Below are positions 19,680 through 30,813 of a stretch of 64,000 bases of DNA, one piece after another (position 1 is the stretch's first letter; every line of letters begins with the position of its first letter). Both the position numbers and the translations under genes were made by a program. The notes beneath the pieces were generated by a model. That model was not told the origin of the DNA. It worked only from the letters and a program-made list of their open reading frames with translations, and ran no database searches. This stretch comes from Paraspadella gotoi (Eukaryota > Chaetognatha), in assembly GCA_051294375.1 (NCBI GenBank), contig CM119263.1, forward strand, positions 25,567,394-25,631,393, read 5' to 3'.

Positions 19680-22600
19680 ATTTTCTTTTTTTCTGTTTTT
19701 CTTTTTTTATTTTTTTCTTTCTTTCTTTTCTTTTCTTTTCTTTTTTCCTGCTTCCTCTTTTTTATTCTTTACTTTTTTCTTCTTCATTTTTTTTTTCATT
19801 CTTTACTTTTTTTCAATCTTAATTCCTTTTCTCCCTCTTTACTCCTTTTTATTCTTTCATGTTTTATTTTTTATGTTTTTCTTTCTTTATTATAGAAAGA
19901 CCAGCACAAGGAAGCTTTGCAGATGCTGAAGTTTTATTCCAAAATCAACAAGTACAAGTCGCTGTTGGAAACTGATCATTTAGTCCAAGCGAACGCTATC
20001 AGGTTTTAAAAAGATTCATTTTTAATTTTTATTTATTAAAAGCGATATTTTTATAGTATATTTGCATCATGATCTGAATATGAAGAAATGCGATGATACA
20101 AAATCGATCTGTTTCTTGAGGCGATACGAGCAATGTTGGCTGCCGATGGTGCGTTCGCACGGTTGGGACGCCCGTTGGTTGGTGGCGCCACTCGACATCG
20201 AGTTTGTCTGGACATCGCACATCATGATGAACCCCAATGGATACGCAGAGGTCGGAAAGGGGAAGGGAGGATCAGTCTATATAGTTATAGTAATGTACTA
20301 ATGTTAGGGTTATAAATAAATAATTTTACCGTATCATTTCCCTTATTTTTTACCGGAATTCCAGAATTTGTCAAGGATTTCTTAATCCTTTAATATTGTT
20401 TTCCTTGCTTTAATAATAACAACAACAACAACAACAACAACCACAACAACAACAACAACAACAACAACAACAGAAAAAGCTTTTTCCAAAGGTGTATTAC
20501 CAATTTGGTTATGACTTAATCACAGACTTATCGTCGGCTTAATCCCATAACTTTGGTTCTACTACAAAAATCAAGGCTGATAAGTGATAAGCAATCATCA
20601 ATAACAGCGATAAGTCAGAGAAAAAGACTGCAATTACGCATTCCTCCCCAATCCACATAGGATTGCAAGGCCCTCGGGGCTTCTGGACTCATCGAGCATC
20701 AATTCATGTCCAAGTCAAAATCGAAGCCGCAAATTCATCGCACTAAGAAGATCTGGAAAAAGTGGTTCCCCAAAGAGCCCTACAAAGCGAGTTGTTTTTT
20801 TCCCCTTCTTGTTTTTTATTTTTATTTTTTTGATGACGTGGAAGAGTTTACGAGCGACTGTTTTGAATTTAATACTACTATAATATTAATCTAATTCCTT
20901 AAATTCAATTCAACAATCATGTTTTAAATAATAATAAGAGACAACAACAACAATGAACGAAACGACTGATCGTTTTCGTACTCAAGTGTGAAGTTCGTAA
21001 GCATATTTTTATAACTGTCAGTTTATAACGATGATTTGTTAATTCGTTGCTTCGTCAATTTCTCGTCTTCTCGTCAGGCGAAACTAAATCCTGTAAAGGA
21101 AGTGATAGGCGTGGCGCCGGAAATGACCGTCGACTACGACGCCGGCGCCTTCGAGTCCAAGATCAAAACGGATCTCAGGTGAGTCGATCGATCCAATAAT
21201 CAATCTACGTCGAACTGACAAAACAATTGTACAATCAATCGCTCGATCAAAGGACCGCGGTTCTGCGCCACGCGGATTTCATCTATCAGATTCATATCCC
21301 GCATCACTGGGCCGACGGGTTCGTTTACGACGCCGTCAAGAAATACTTGCGAATTCTGGAGATGAAGAAGGTAAGTGGCAGGAAAGTCAAACTCATTAAA
21401 TCCCCGACAGCGTTCATAGAAACTTTGTATTTGAATAAAATAATAAATGGAATTACGATTTGAAAAGATTATGACGATATTAATAATTACTATTGTATTG
21501 ACGATTAGTGATTTCTCACATTTACCTTTTGCAGCAACAACCGGAACTGACATTGGCGATGCCGCTGGATGTGACCCTCATATGGATGAGTCACCTGCTG
21601 AACCCGCAGGCGTACAGCTCGCACTGCGAAAAAGCGCACGAGGATCAGATCATTAACCACGACAACACTTTCACCGATCGTTCGCAGGGAGGTCAGTAGT
21701 TTCGACTATAATCATTTTTTATATATAATATCCTTCAAGTGTTATAACCAATTGTTACACTTAGAATCCTTATCCATTCATTCAAAAAAATTATTTGTCT
21801 TGCCCCTGACTTTGGACAGCCTATATTGGCCTCCTTTGAGGCCCTCCATCCCACTTACAAGATAATCATAACAACATAGCGAGACCCTTCGAGCTTGCAG
21901 GCTTGCAGACTCTCACATTCTAGTTTATTAACTCCCAGACTACCTGTCTTCCCGAGCCTCCGATCCGGTTCCGTTTCTGTATCAGAGAGCTCGATTCCAT
22001 TTCGGTGATTTCTCCCCGAGCTTCTGATCCGGTTCCATCTCTGTATCTTTTGCGATGCTATCCACAAAGTGGTATAATGTTTCAATGAACTGTTTCAATC
22101 GTGATTTTATAAAAGGCGCCTTGGTCCAAAACGAGTTGAAAATGAACGAAGCTTGGACGTCGACAGATTTCAAGAAATTCTCGATGCCATTGAGTCGCTA
22201 CGGCGTCTTGTGGCGGGGAGACCCGCCTTTCGGGGACATCAAGCCCTTGACCTCGAGGAGGGAAAACGAGATACTCGTTAATCACGACAAGGTAAGGAAA
22301 GAGAGATCGTGTTCGATGTCGACGCAAAGTAGGGAGCTGGAAAAAGTATGGTTCGAGAATCAACTAAACAAAAACTAGAATAACTAGTCGCGTCTGGATT
22401 TTCTTTTTTTAATTTCTAAAAATTTATCAGTACCTTTTTTAATTTGAAATTTCTGCCTTTCTGTAAATATCATTTATTGGTGTCCTTAGGCTTAGCAAAT
22501 TGTAATATTAAAAAAAAAAAAGGAAAAAGTTTCTTCATGTTTATCTGTTAGTAAGTAAAATTCATATCTTAAAAATAAAATAAATGTATTCGTCTCGAGA

Positions 22601-25600
22601 ATTTCTATTGAACAAAAAGAATGCACAGAATTTCAACAAAAGAACAATATCTTAAAAAATGCAATGACTGGAACAAGATCATTTTTTAACGGGCGCCCAC
22701 GGATTGGTCTCCGTACGAATCATTCTTCCTTTCTCTTCTCCGTTTCTTCTTCCATCTACCTCTCCACTTCCTCTTCTTTCTCCGCTCCTTCCTCCATTTT
22801 TCCTTCCGTCGTCACTTCCTCCTCCACTTCCTCCTCCCCCTTTTTCCTCTCTTCCTCCTCCCGCTCCCCGCTTCTCCTTCGCCGATTCTGATCTCCTCAA
22901 AATCTCTTCCTCGCTCATCGCGCGAACAACTTTTCTAGAGACTCTGATCGGCGCCATTCCCGAAGGCGGCGTCCCGGATTTCGCCGGTCCGGCAGGAGGC
23001 GTCCACGAATAGAGCGCCGGATCTTCCCGCGGCGTCGTTTCGACGGCTGCTGCCGATCGATTCGGCGACATTCTCGTGCGGATCTGTCGTGGCGTTGTAT
23101 CTTGCGCCTCTTTGTTCCGTCCCTCTGTTTTCGGCGTAGAAACCGCGAGTCCGTTTTGACTTTCCTTTTCTTCTTCGACTTCATTTCCTTTTCCTTTCTT
23201 TCTTCCTCCTCGGATTTCGATCTCTTTTCCCTCTTCCTCGCCATCTTCCTCTTCCATATTTTCTCCTCTCATCTGCGTCATCATGGCGCGCACGCTGGCC
23301 AAGTGGCGTCGCTCCAAACGCGTCGTCCGCGCCTCCGCCTCCAAAGCCGTCTTCTCCAGCGCCATCTTCAGTTCGTCGATAAGTCGATCTTTTTCGTCGA
23401 CGAGCGTCTCTAACTCCTCGCTGCGCAACCGCAGCTCCTTCTGATCCTGACGGAGCGCGACGATTTTATCGAAGAAGCGCCCCATCAGCGCTGCTCCGCT
23501 GCCGCCGCTGAAGTCGCCGCCGCCCGCCGCTTCCCCCTGTCTTTCAATGCCGCCCCGCGTCAACTCGCGAAACTTACCCAGCAGCACGGCCTGACTCTGC
23601 CGGACGACTACGTCGGCCGCCCTCACCTCACGCTTCAAGGCTTCGATCCTCGACGTCTTGTGCTCGATTGCGGCGTCGACGGCCTCCAACGCTTCTTCGA
23701 GGACGAGGAGGCGTTGCTCCTCTCCGGGACCCAGCATCGATCCTTCCATCACACGCTCGTCCAGTTTTCTTCGTTCCGCCAGCAAATTCTCTCTCTCTCT
23801 CTCCAACTCAAGCTTTTCCTCTATGGCGATAGCGCTAGCGTCGGGTCTGTTGTCTGCCGCCGGCGGTGGCGCCGACACCGGTGCTTTTAGCGGCGCTGGC
23901 ATTGTCATTTCCAACTCTTTAATGGCCAATCTCGACTTTCTCGCACCGACCCTCGACTCGGCGCTGCGAATTTCCCTCGTCTTCGTCCCCTCTAACCTCT
24001 CCTTCTCCATCACCAGCCTCTCCCTCTCCCGCAGCATCTCGTCCCTGGACTCCAATTCAGCCTTCAGCTTGTCCATCTCCTCCTGCCTCGCCATAACCTT
24101 CTCCATCTCTTCCTCCAGGAACCCCCCGTCGTCGGCTTCTCCACCCGACTGCCCGACATCTTTGGCCGACTTCTTCCTCCTCCTCATCGCCTCCTCGCTC
24201 TTCCTCTTCAGCACCTTCTGCTGCTGCTCGAAGCGGCTCTCCAAACTGCGCAGCCGCTGCTTTTCCCGCTGCAGGTCGCGCTCCAGCTTGCTCTTTTTCT
24301 CCTGCTCTTCCCTCAACTTCTTCGTCGTGTTCTCCTGCTGCGTTTTCAGTTTCTTGATTCCCGCTTGCAACTCGACGGCGCGCTTGTCCGCCGTATCCCC
24401 CTGCTTAACGATCGTCTGGGTAGCCTTCAGCCGAGTCTCCGCTTCCGCCGCGCGCCGTTCTGCGTCGGCCATACGACGGCGCACCTCACCGTCGGCCCTT
24501 CCACCCTCTGCCTCCAACTGCTTGAAGGCCCTCGTGACGGCCTCCAAGTCTGCCTGCGCTTTGTTCTTCTCGCTTTCCAGCTTCTTCACTCTCGTCTGGA
24601 AACCTTCGTTGGCGGCTTTGGCCTCCTTCCCGTTCTTTACCAACTCCCTGATGAGCCCCTCCTTCAACTTGATTGTCAGTGAGAGGTCCTTGAGCTTTTC
24701 TTCGTGTCCGACGACGTTGAGCTTGGAGGCTCTGACGCGCCGCTTAGCGAGGGTGGTTGAAGACCTCACTTGATCGATGAGTTCCGCGTCGCAGCTTGTT
24801 TCTTCTTCTTCGTTGTCTTCTCCGTCGATCCTCGATCTTTTCTCAGCTTCACCGGTGGTCATAGGGCGTGGCCTAATCGTCTCTAAACTATCCGCCGGCG
24901 CATTCAGTGTCCATGTATTTTCATATTTAACCCTCGAGGCTACGAGTCCGCTTTCCGCGCCCCAATCCAGTGTCGAGTCGCTCGGAAAGTCGCGCTCGAG
25001 TCGCTCCTCAAAGTCCTCTTCTTCTTCCGGAAACTTGGGGATTTTCATCTCAAGTCCAGCGTTGACGCGTTCCAAGAACTCCAACCTCCTTCGACGGAAC
25101 GCCTCTTGAATCTTGTTCATCGGCGAATCTCGACACTTATGACAAATCGGGATCGATCCATTGTCTTTCGATTGGCTCGAAGATTTTCGCTCTACGTCGA
25201 CGTCATCGCTGCCTCCGGTCACGTAAATAGCGGGCGTCGATCCTCGACGAGATATTTCATCCTCGTCGTCGTCTCGACGAATCGTTTGTATCGACGCTCT
25301 GGGCGTCCGTTCTTCCAACCTTCTTGCCAACTCCTCGTTTCTCCTCTCCGAATCTTCCAGCTCCTCGAGTAGCTGCTCCACTCGCCGCTGCAGCTCCGTC
25401 GATCTCGACGTATCAACCTCCGACTCGACATTCTCCGCGCGAAACTCCGCCAGCCATTCGTCTATCCGTTGGTCTTGACTCTGCGTCAACGCCCCGCCAA
25501 TTTTGACGTCGCTAATTTGGCGCCAGGCTCGTCTCAACAACGCCTCGTTCCGGTGCAGCTTGGCGCGAAGCGTCTTCGTCTGCTCCACATCCTCGTCCAC

Positions 25601-26506
25601 GTGATGCCGCTCCTGCAGTTGACCCTGCAACTCCTTCACTTCCCTCGTCAAGCTCTCGATCTCGAGGCGGTGCTGGAGGTTCTCCACGTCCGAGGCGTTG
25701 ATCCGAGGGTTATTGTGAATCTTCTTGGCGCGTTCGGCGAAGCGGAGAGAGTTGAGGGTCTCATCGAAGTCATTCGTAGACGGCGAGACGCAACAAATCA
25801 TCAGAGTGAGTGAGTTTCCGCCCAATGAGTCCTTCAGGATCCGGGTGATCTTCGAATCGCGGTAGGGGATGTGAGGCGTCTTGCTGGAACCCGTCGTCGA
25901 TGGCTGAGGCCCGCTCAGTGCGGAGATGACGTTTCCGAGGGCCAAGAGACCGGCATTGATTTGGACGGACTCTTTGAACCGGTCGCCGACGTTGCCCGTC
26001 TTGTTGACGCGCTCGGATCCCGCAAGGTCGACGAAGTGAAACTTGGACGTGAGCCACTTGCCCGTCGACGAGGCGCCGTCGCGTCCCTCAATGACGAGCC
26101 GTTCCAGCGTGAGCGTGAAGACCGTGTGCGACCGGCTCGAGAGTTCGTTCATGTTGGTGGAGCTGGTGTGGCGAATGGCGGCGCCGGCGGTCAGGCATCC
26201 CACGACATCGTCTCGTACGTAGCACTCTCGCTCGACAGCGCCGCAGACGACGGTGTTGCCGCGATCGTCTTCGCGCACGTGGATCTCCTTTCCCAATTCC
26301 ATGTCTAGCAGATCGCGGAGGTTCTCCAGGTAGACCTCGACGAAGGAGACGAAGACACGATGGTGGCTGCTGGCGACGTCTTCCGCGCCGAGTCGATCGA
26401 AGATGGCGTCGATGGCGCGAGGGATCACGCCCATCTCGTCCTCGAGGCGACCGACGAGCTCGTGGCTGATTAAGAGTTGGGGGAAGGGGGCTTTTTGGTT
26501 TATGTT

Positions 26507-26558
<52 letters not shown>

Positions 26559-26596
26559 TTGCTCTTGGCTAGTTTAGGGCTTTCGTTTTATTGCAT

Positions 26597-26635
<39 letters not shown>

Positions 26636-26708
26636 NNNNNNNNNNNTCTTTCTTTCTTTCTTTCTTTCTTTTGCTCTTGGCTAGTTAAGGGCTTTCGTTT
26701 TATTGTAT

Positions 26709-26757
<49 letters not shown>

Positions 26758-29700
26758 CGATCTCATGGCAATATGACGCTTTTCGTTTGATTGATCTTTC
26801 TTGCTTTCTTTTGTTTTTCTTTCTCCCTCCTCACCCGCCCATGGTATAAGTTTTGCCCGACGATGTCTGCCCATAAGCAAAGATGGTGGCGTTGAATCCT
26901 TCAAAAAATCCTTCGATCATCGGCGCCACGCAGTCGACGAAAAGGCGGCGCTGCGTCGTCGCGGCGTCGAGGGCGTGGTCGAAAGCAAAACGCCGGTCTT
27001 TGCCCAGCAGGATCTGGTTCGTCGCCGGGAAGACCTGGACGCAAGTAGGCGGCGCCGTCGGCGTCGTTTTCAAAGGGGAACGCGGTTGAGAGGCAGGTCG
27101 CCGTCGTTTGGTCATGAAGGAGCCGGCGGAAGGAGGCGCCGGTAGAAGGGGACGAACGCGCACGGCGACGCGAACTGGGACGGGGGAGGCGTCGTCCATC
27201 TGGCGAAATAATTTTAGTGATTTTTAAGTGGAAATGTGGAGATATTATTGTATTTAACGTATGACATTCGAAAACTATTTACCTTTTTTTTTTCTGGGAA
27301 ATTGTGCCACTAATTTTCTTGTTATTTCGGTTTTTGACGATAAGTGACTAATTTTCCATGAATTTCTAACCGCGAATTGAAAAACGGAATCATTTTTTCA
27401 AATATTGTTTACCTTAGATGCGGACGAAGAGCTCTGCACGACGGACTCTTCCCGTTTTCTCGGGACGAAGATTCCACACGAAATCCGTCGTCGTCGTCGT
27501 TGTCTTCAAACCAAGAAAACGAACTTTGGACCAGAAATACAAATAATTTTGGATCACGCTATTTGATAAGAGGAAAACTGATTGTCTTTTGTTTTTCTCT
27601 TAAGGGCATTTTGTAATCCGTGCGACATCTACTCCACTCAACGTTGATAGTTAAACTAAATTTAAATTTTTGTAGCAAATGACCAAGGAGTCAAATCAGT
27701 TCTTATATTACTTAAATAAACAGAATAAAATTATAGAAGACAAAACTAACATTTCTCTCCCCCCCCAAATGAATAGAATGAAATAGAAATAAAAAAATTA
27801 AAGAAAATAGTAAAACTTATAAAATTAATATTATAAAATACAAAAGGGTAACATAGTTAAACAAGTAATTATTCAATTTTCATATTCATAGATACGCATA
27901 AGCCCTAATTTATATTTATTGATCACGTATAGGTTCCCGGACGCACTACGACCTTTTCCCTTTCGAAAGGCGAATGGGAAAATGTTCCCATTGACAGCGT
28001 TCCTTGGATCGGAGTTCCCATCTTGCCGGAGCAACTCGCCTCCGGAGCCACAGTCATGACCACCACTAACAAGTGCTTTTCCTATTTCCGGCCGACGATT
28101 TGAAATGAAATTGTTTTAGATGTCATGGTCATTTTAGGATTTTGGATTTAGGATTCAAGGCTTTCCTGGAAATTGATTTTTGTCCTTAACGCTTTTATCA
28201 ACGGAAAAGATTTGGAGAGTCGTGAAATGTATTCTGAACCCATTTAATTTTAGGATTTGGCTGCGTCGACAGACCTTGTTCAACATTAGGGTGACCCACT
28301 CCTTGACGCCGGCTTTTTCGACTTTACTTCTCACTGACTACGACACTCAAGAGCCGTTGGCCTCCGCCCACACCATTGGCCTTAAGGAGCTGCCTAAACA
28401 CTCTGTGGTATAAGTTGTTTGTCATCAATCAATTGTTTACAAGATTGTCTAAGCTTATAGCAGTGATTTCTTATAATGAAATACTTCTTCTCGATTGTTT
28501 CAGGCTGTTTTTAAACTTTATTAACCGTGAGATTTTACACTATTTGCTCGATGATTTTGTGGCCTGATTTATGACTTATGACTTATGACTAATGAACAAT
28601 GACCGTGCCTAGTCCTAAGTTTATGCCTAAGAGAATGCGATGTTATTATTGTTTTCTAATAAAATTAAAAGATGAATTTTTTTATCAAAATAACATTTCC
28701 TCGGATATCGCCCGAGTCTCCGATCCGATTTGCTTTTGGTGGCTTGATACTCCTGCGATGATAAATACTAAAAGCAGAAAATGCAGAAAATGTTCAAAAA
28801 AGGACAAAAACAAAAACGCTCAAAGATTTTTATTTCTGTGGAACTGGTGTCAATTTATGGTAACATTAATGGCGCTGTTGTTTTAGGCTGTTTTAAACTT
28901 TATTAACCGTGAGATTTTACACTATTTGCTCGATGATTTTGTGGCCTGATTTATGACTTATGACTTATGACAATGACCGTGCCTAGTCCTAAGTTTATGC
29001 CTAAGAGAATGAGGTGTTATTATTGTTTTCTGATAGAATAAAAAGATGAATTTTTTTTATCAATATAACATTTCCTCGGATATCGCCCGAGTCTCCGATC
29101 CGATTTGCTTTTGGTGGCTTGATACTCCTGCGATGATAAATACTAAAAGCAGAAAATGCAGAAAATGTTCAAAAAAGGACAAAAACAAAAACGCTCAAAG
29201 ATTTTTATTTCTGTGGAACTGGTGTTAATTAATGGTAACGTTAATGGCGCTGACGTGACGAAGAGTTTTTTTTAACGAATTATAAATTTTTTACGAGACT
29301 TTTTTGTAAGAAACAATTTTAACCTTGTTAACTACAGTTTTTGTTGACAACTGCAATATGCAAATTAGATTGTTGAGAAAGATCCTCAATAAAAATGAAT
29401 ATATATATTTATGTTTTTTGTTTAAAATTCATATTATGCGATGGCGATACGAACCCGGTATAGTAGAATTCCGTCGATAAGAGATTAATCGATTGAATAC
29501 TTAGTTAAAAAACCTCTCTCTCCTCTTTTTTTCTAGTCCGGACTGCTGGGCTACCTGAGATCTCCCGGTTTGAGCCCGAGTCACGAGATGCGCGCAATGA
29601 TCGTGAGAGGACGTCACGACCATGGGATTTTGCTAGCTAATTGGAAGAACTTCAACAACAAGCGTGAGTGACTCCTCTCCTTTGTTTAATCACTTCTGTT

Positions 29701-30813
29701 TAATTATGATTTTAATTGTTCAACAGCGCGCGTTATTTAACCTTCTTTGTTCCCTTTGCGCAGCCAAGGTGGGTCGAGGCGATCAGGGATTCCTGCAGCT
29801 TTACTACTACAATCTACGCAGGCGTCACTGGAACCGCCTTTGCATGGAGGAACATTTCACAATTTGCGGCAATGGACTCGAAGTCGACTATTTTAAACGT
29901 AATCAGTGATGATTAATGGAGTTTAAATGCGAATCATAATAATGATAATAATTATAATCTTGTTCGGTATATATCCATGGGCGCTACCATATATCCGGAC
30001 AAAAGTTAACGTCCTGCGCTGTCGGAACGATTTTAAATACAATAGTAAAATGAGTGCTAAAAGTTTTTTCCAGATTTTTACTTTCATATGCAATGAAACA
30101 ATGTGGAATTAAAACCTAAACACAGTACTATGCAATAGTAGTAGTATAGTAGTACTATGGATATATGCTTATTAGTGAAAAATCGTGCTCTGTGGATTTT
30201 AATCAGAGTACATACCAATGCCTTGACTTACCGCTCCGAAACCCATTCCCCAACCCTGCAGCGCGAATCCGTTTCACACGTCGCCCTACCCACGTCGTGG
30301 AGAACATCACCCTCAGCTTCGCCTGCGCCGTGGTGCATTGTCTGCTGCAGCCGCGCGACGATGAGGGCGCCTTCATCTTCAACGAAAAGTTGAAGAAGGC
30401 GGTGAGGGCCGAAGACGCTCTCATGCTGCACATGGCGGGTGAGGAAATGCGAATGCCTTGATAATTATTTACTCTCTCTCTCTCACCCTTGCCCACCAGG
30501 CTACAACGTGGACGTGCCCTCCAACCACTACCTGAAGACGGCCAACCTGGAGCACGGTCTCTGCGGCGCCTGCGGCTTCTGCGATTTCTGCCGCAAGATG
30601 GAGAAGCGGCGCCGCTGCGACCCGGTTCCCATCTACGGCTTCTTCAGCAGCAGCATCGGCGTCCTCGCCGACGTGGTCGAAGTCGTCCCGAAGCCGCCGC
30701 CGCCGCCCGAGCCCGTCGCCGCCGCAGAGGCCGATGAGAATGGCGGTGACGAAGTAGAAAGCGACGCTGCCGACGCTAACGGCGTCAACGTCGTCGTCAC
30801 GACCGCAAATTGA
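18847..30813 (+). CDS. GRDP-like protein with DUF1399 repeats (14 exons)
   Basis: Exons: 18847-18879, 19896-20002, 20121-20250, 20661-20786, 21078-21178, 21253-21370, 21535-21691, 22116-22291, 27933-28072, 28290-28407, 29537-29663, 29764-29898, 30262-30438, 30500-30813. All phases agree (652 residues). Two copies of the DUF1399 signature are clear: [11 protein letters not shown] with [23 protein letters not shown] (about 46-90), and [13 protein letters not shown] with [22 protein letters not shown] (about 165-230). Both keep the PLD...W..H..NP..Y core of the glycine-rich-domain-protein (GRDP) family of plants, animals and fungi, whose biochemical role is poorly known. Later parts carry GILLANW, a cysteine cluster [10 protein letters not shown] and a Pro/acidic C terminus. 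The first exon is short and least certain. Intron 4 seems to be GC-AG (AAA|GCGAGT). Intron 8 contains the antisense kinesin gene. Introns 1 and 7 contain dispersed repeats. Confidence 0.85.
18944..19594 (+). repeat. Dispersed hairpin-ended repeat (copy 3, 5' end missing)
   Basis: It starts within the conserved AGCTCTATAATTCACTTTGT block, so the CGGATCTGC hairpin is absent. It then follows the same order: CACTTATATCATGTCAGAACATC, a short (GTCCGTCC)n tract, GAAATTTTAAATGTGGGTAGGAAAG, TTAATTAA-rich DNA, a CATCGTCGTCGTC block, GTGACGAAAAGACTTAAAAACAAACA, and a slightly changed end (CAGATCTGGCATTGTTTGCTCA). It lies in intron 1 of the GRDP-like gene. Confidence 0.8.
19604..19890 (+). repeat. (CTTT)n microsatellite and pyrimidine tract
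   Basis: A nearly perfect CTTT run to about 19680 begins at the end of repeat copy 3 and decays into a T/C-rich tract that reaches the acceptor of GRDP-like exon 2. Confidence 0.9.
20416..20472 (+). repeat. (AAC)n microsatellite
   Basis: About 19 AAC units with one interruption (CCACAAC), in intron 3 of the GRDP-like gene. Confidence 0.9.
21769..22096 (+). repeat. Second dispersed repeat family, copy 1
   Basis: It shares TATCCATTCATT, CTTGCCCCTGACTTTGGACA, GGCCTCCATC, CTTACAAGATAATCATA/GACATAGC, ACTCCCAGACTACCTG and AAGTGGTATAATGTTTCAA with 60431-60648 in the same order. This copy also has an internal near-duplication (CCTCCGATCCGGTTCC / CTTCTGATCCGGTTCC). It reaches to within 20 bp of the acceptor of GRDP-like exon 8. 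Confidence 0.75.
22679..27199 (-). CDS. Kinesin-4 family motor, KIF7/KIF27-like (2 exons)
   Basis: Exons 27199-26835 and 26465-22679 (minus) join in phase to 1383 residues, close to human KIF27 and KIF7 (about 1340-1400). The N-terminal motor has [12 protein letters not shown], the P-loop [13 protein letters not shown] (intron within the last Gly codon), switch [16 protein letters not shown] and switch [22 protein letters not shown]. The stretch [13 protein letters not shown]...[19 protein letters not shown] is typical of KIF7/KIF27. The rest is a long, charged coiled coil (about 360-1180) and a Ser/Arg/Gly-rich tail ending NPWAPVKK. Known family roles are ciliary tip organisation and Hedgehog signalling (Costal-2/KIF7) or ciliary motility (KIF27); which applies is not decidable here. 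Odd points are Ser for Gly in the GQTGSGKT motif and an Arg/Pro-rich insertion after RPLLP. The gene lies wholly inside intron 8 of the GRDP-like gene, antisense to it. Its single intron holds a (CTTT)n array and a gap. Confidence 0.9.
26502..26758 (+). repeat. (CTTT)n arrays with duplicated spacer around a gap
   Basis: Three CTTT runs are separated by two near-identical spacers, each beginning TTGCTCTTGGCTAGTT (about 26560-26600 and 26670-26710), in the kinesin intron. The gap at 26636-26646 lies between them. Confidence 0.9.
26636..26646. other. Assembly gap (11 N)
   Basis: Run of N inside a CTTT microsatellite with duplicated flanks. The true intron length is unknown. Confidence 0.99.
28503..29254 (+). 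repeat. Tandem duplication of about 384 bp in an intron
   Basis: Two head-to-tail copies (28503-28886 and 28887-29254) start with GGCTGTTTTAAACTTTATTA and end with ACGTTAATGGCGCTG-like sequence. They are nearly identical, differing by single bases and a missing ACTTATGACTAATGA unit in copy 2. They lie in intron 10 of the GRDP-like gene. Each copy carries an open frame with [17 protein letters not shown], but the frame has no support as a gene. Confidence 0.9.

Noticed and set aside
23658-24773. 371-codon plus-strand open frame opposite the kinesin coiled coil
   Set aside because: It is Ser/Leu-rich and exactly antisense to a Glu/Lys/Arg-rich coiled coil, the expected shadow of that composition.
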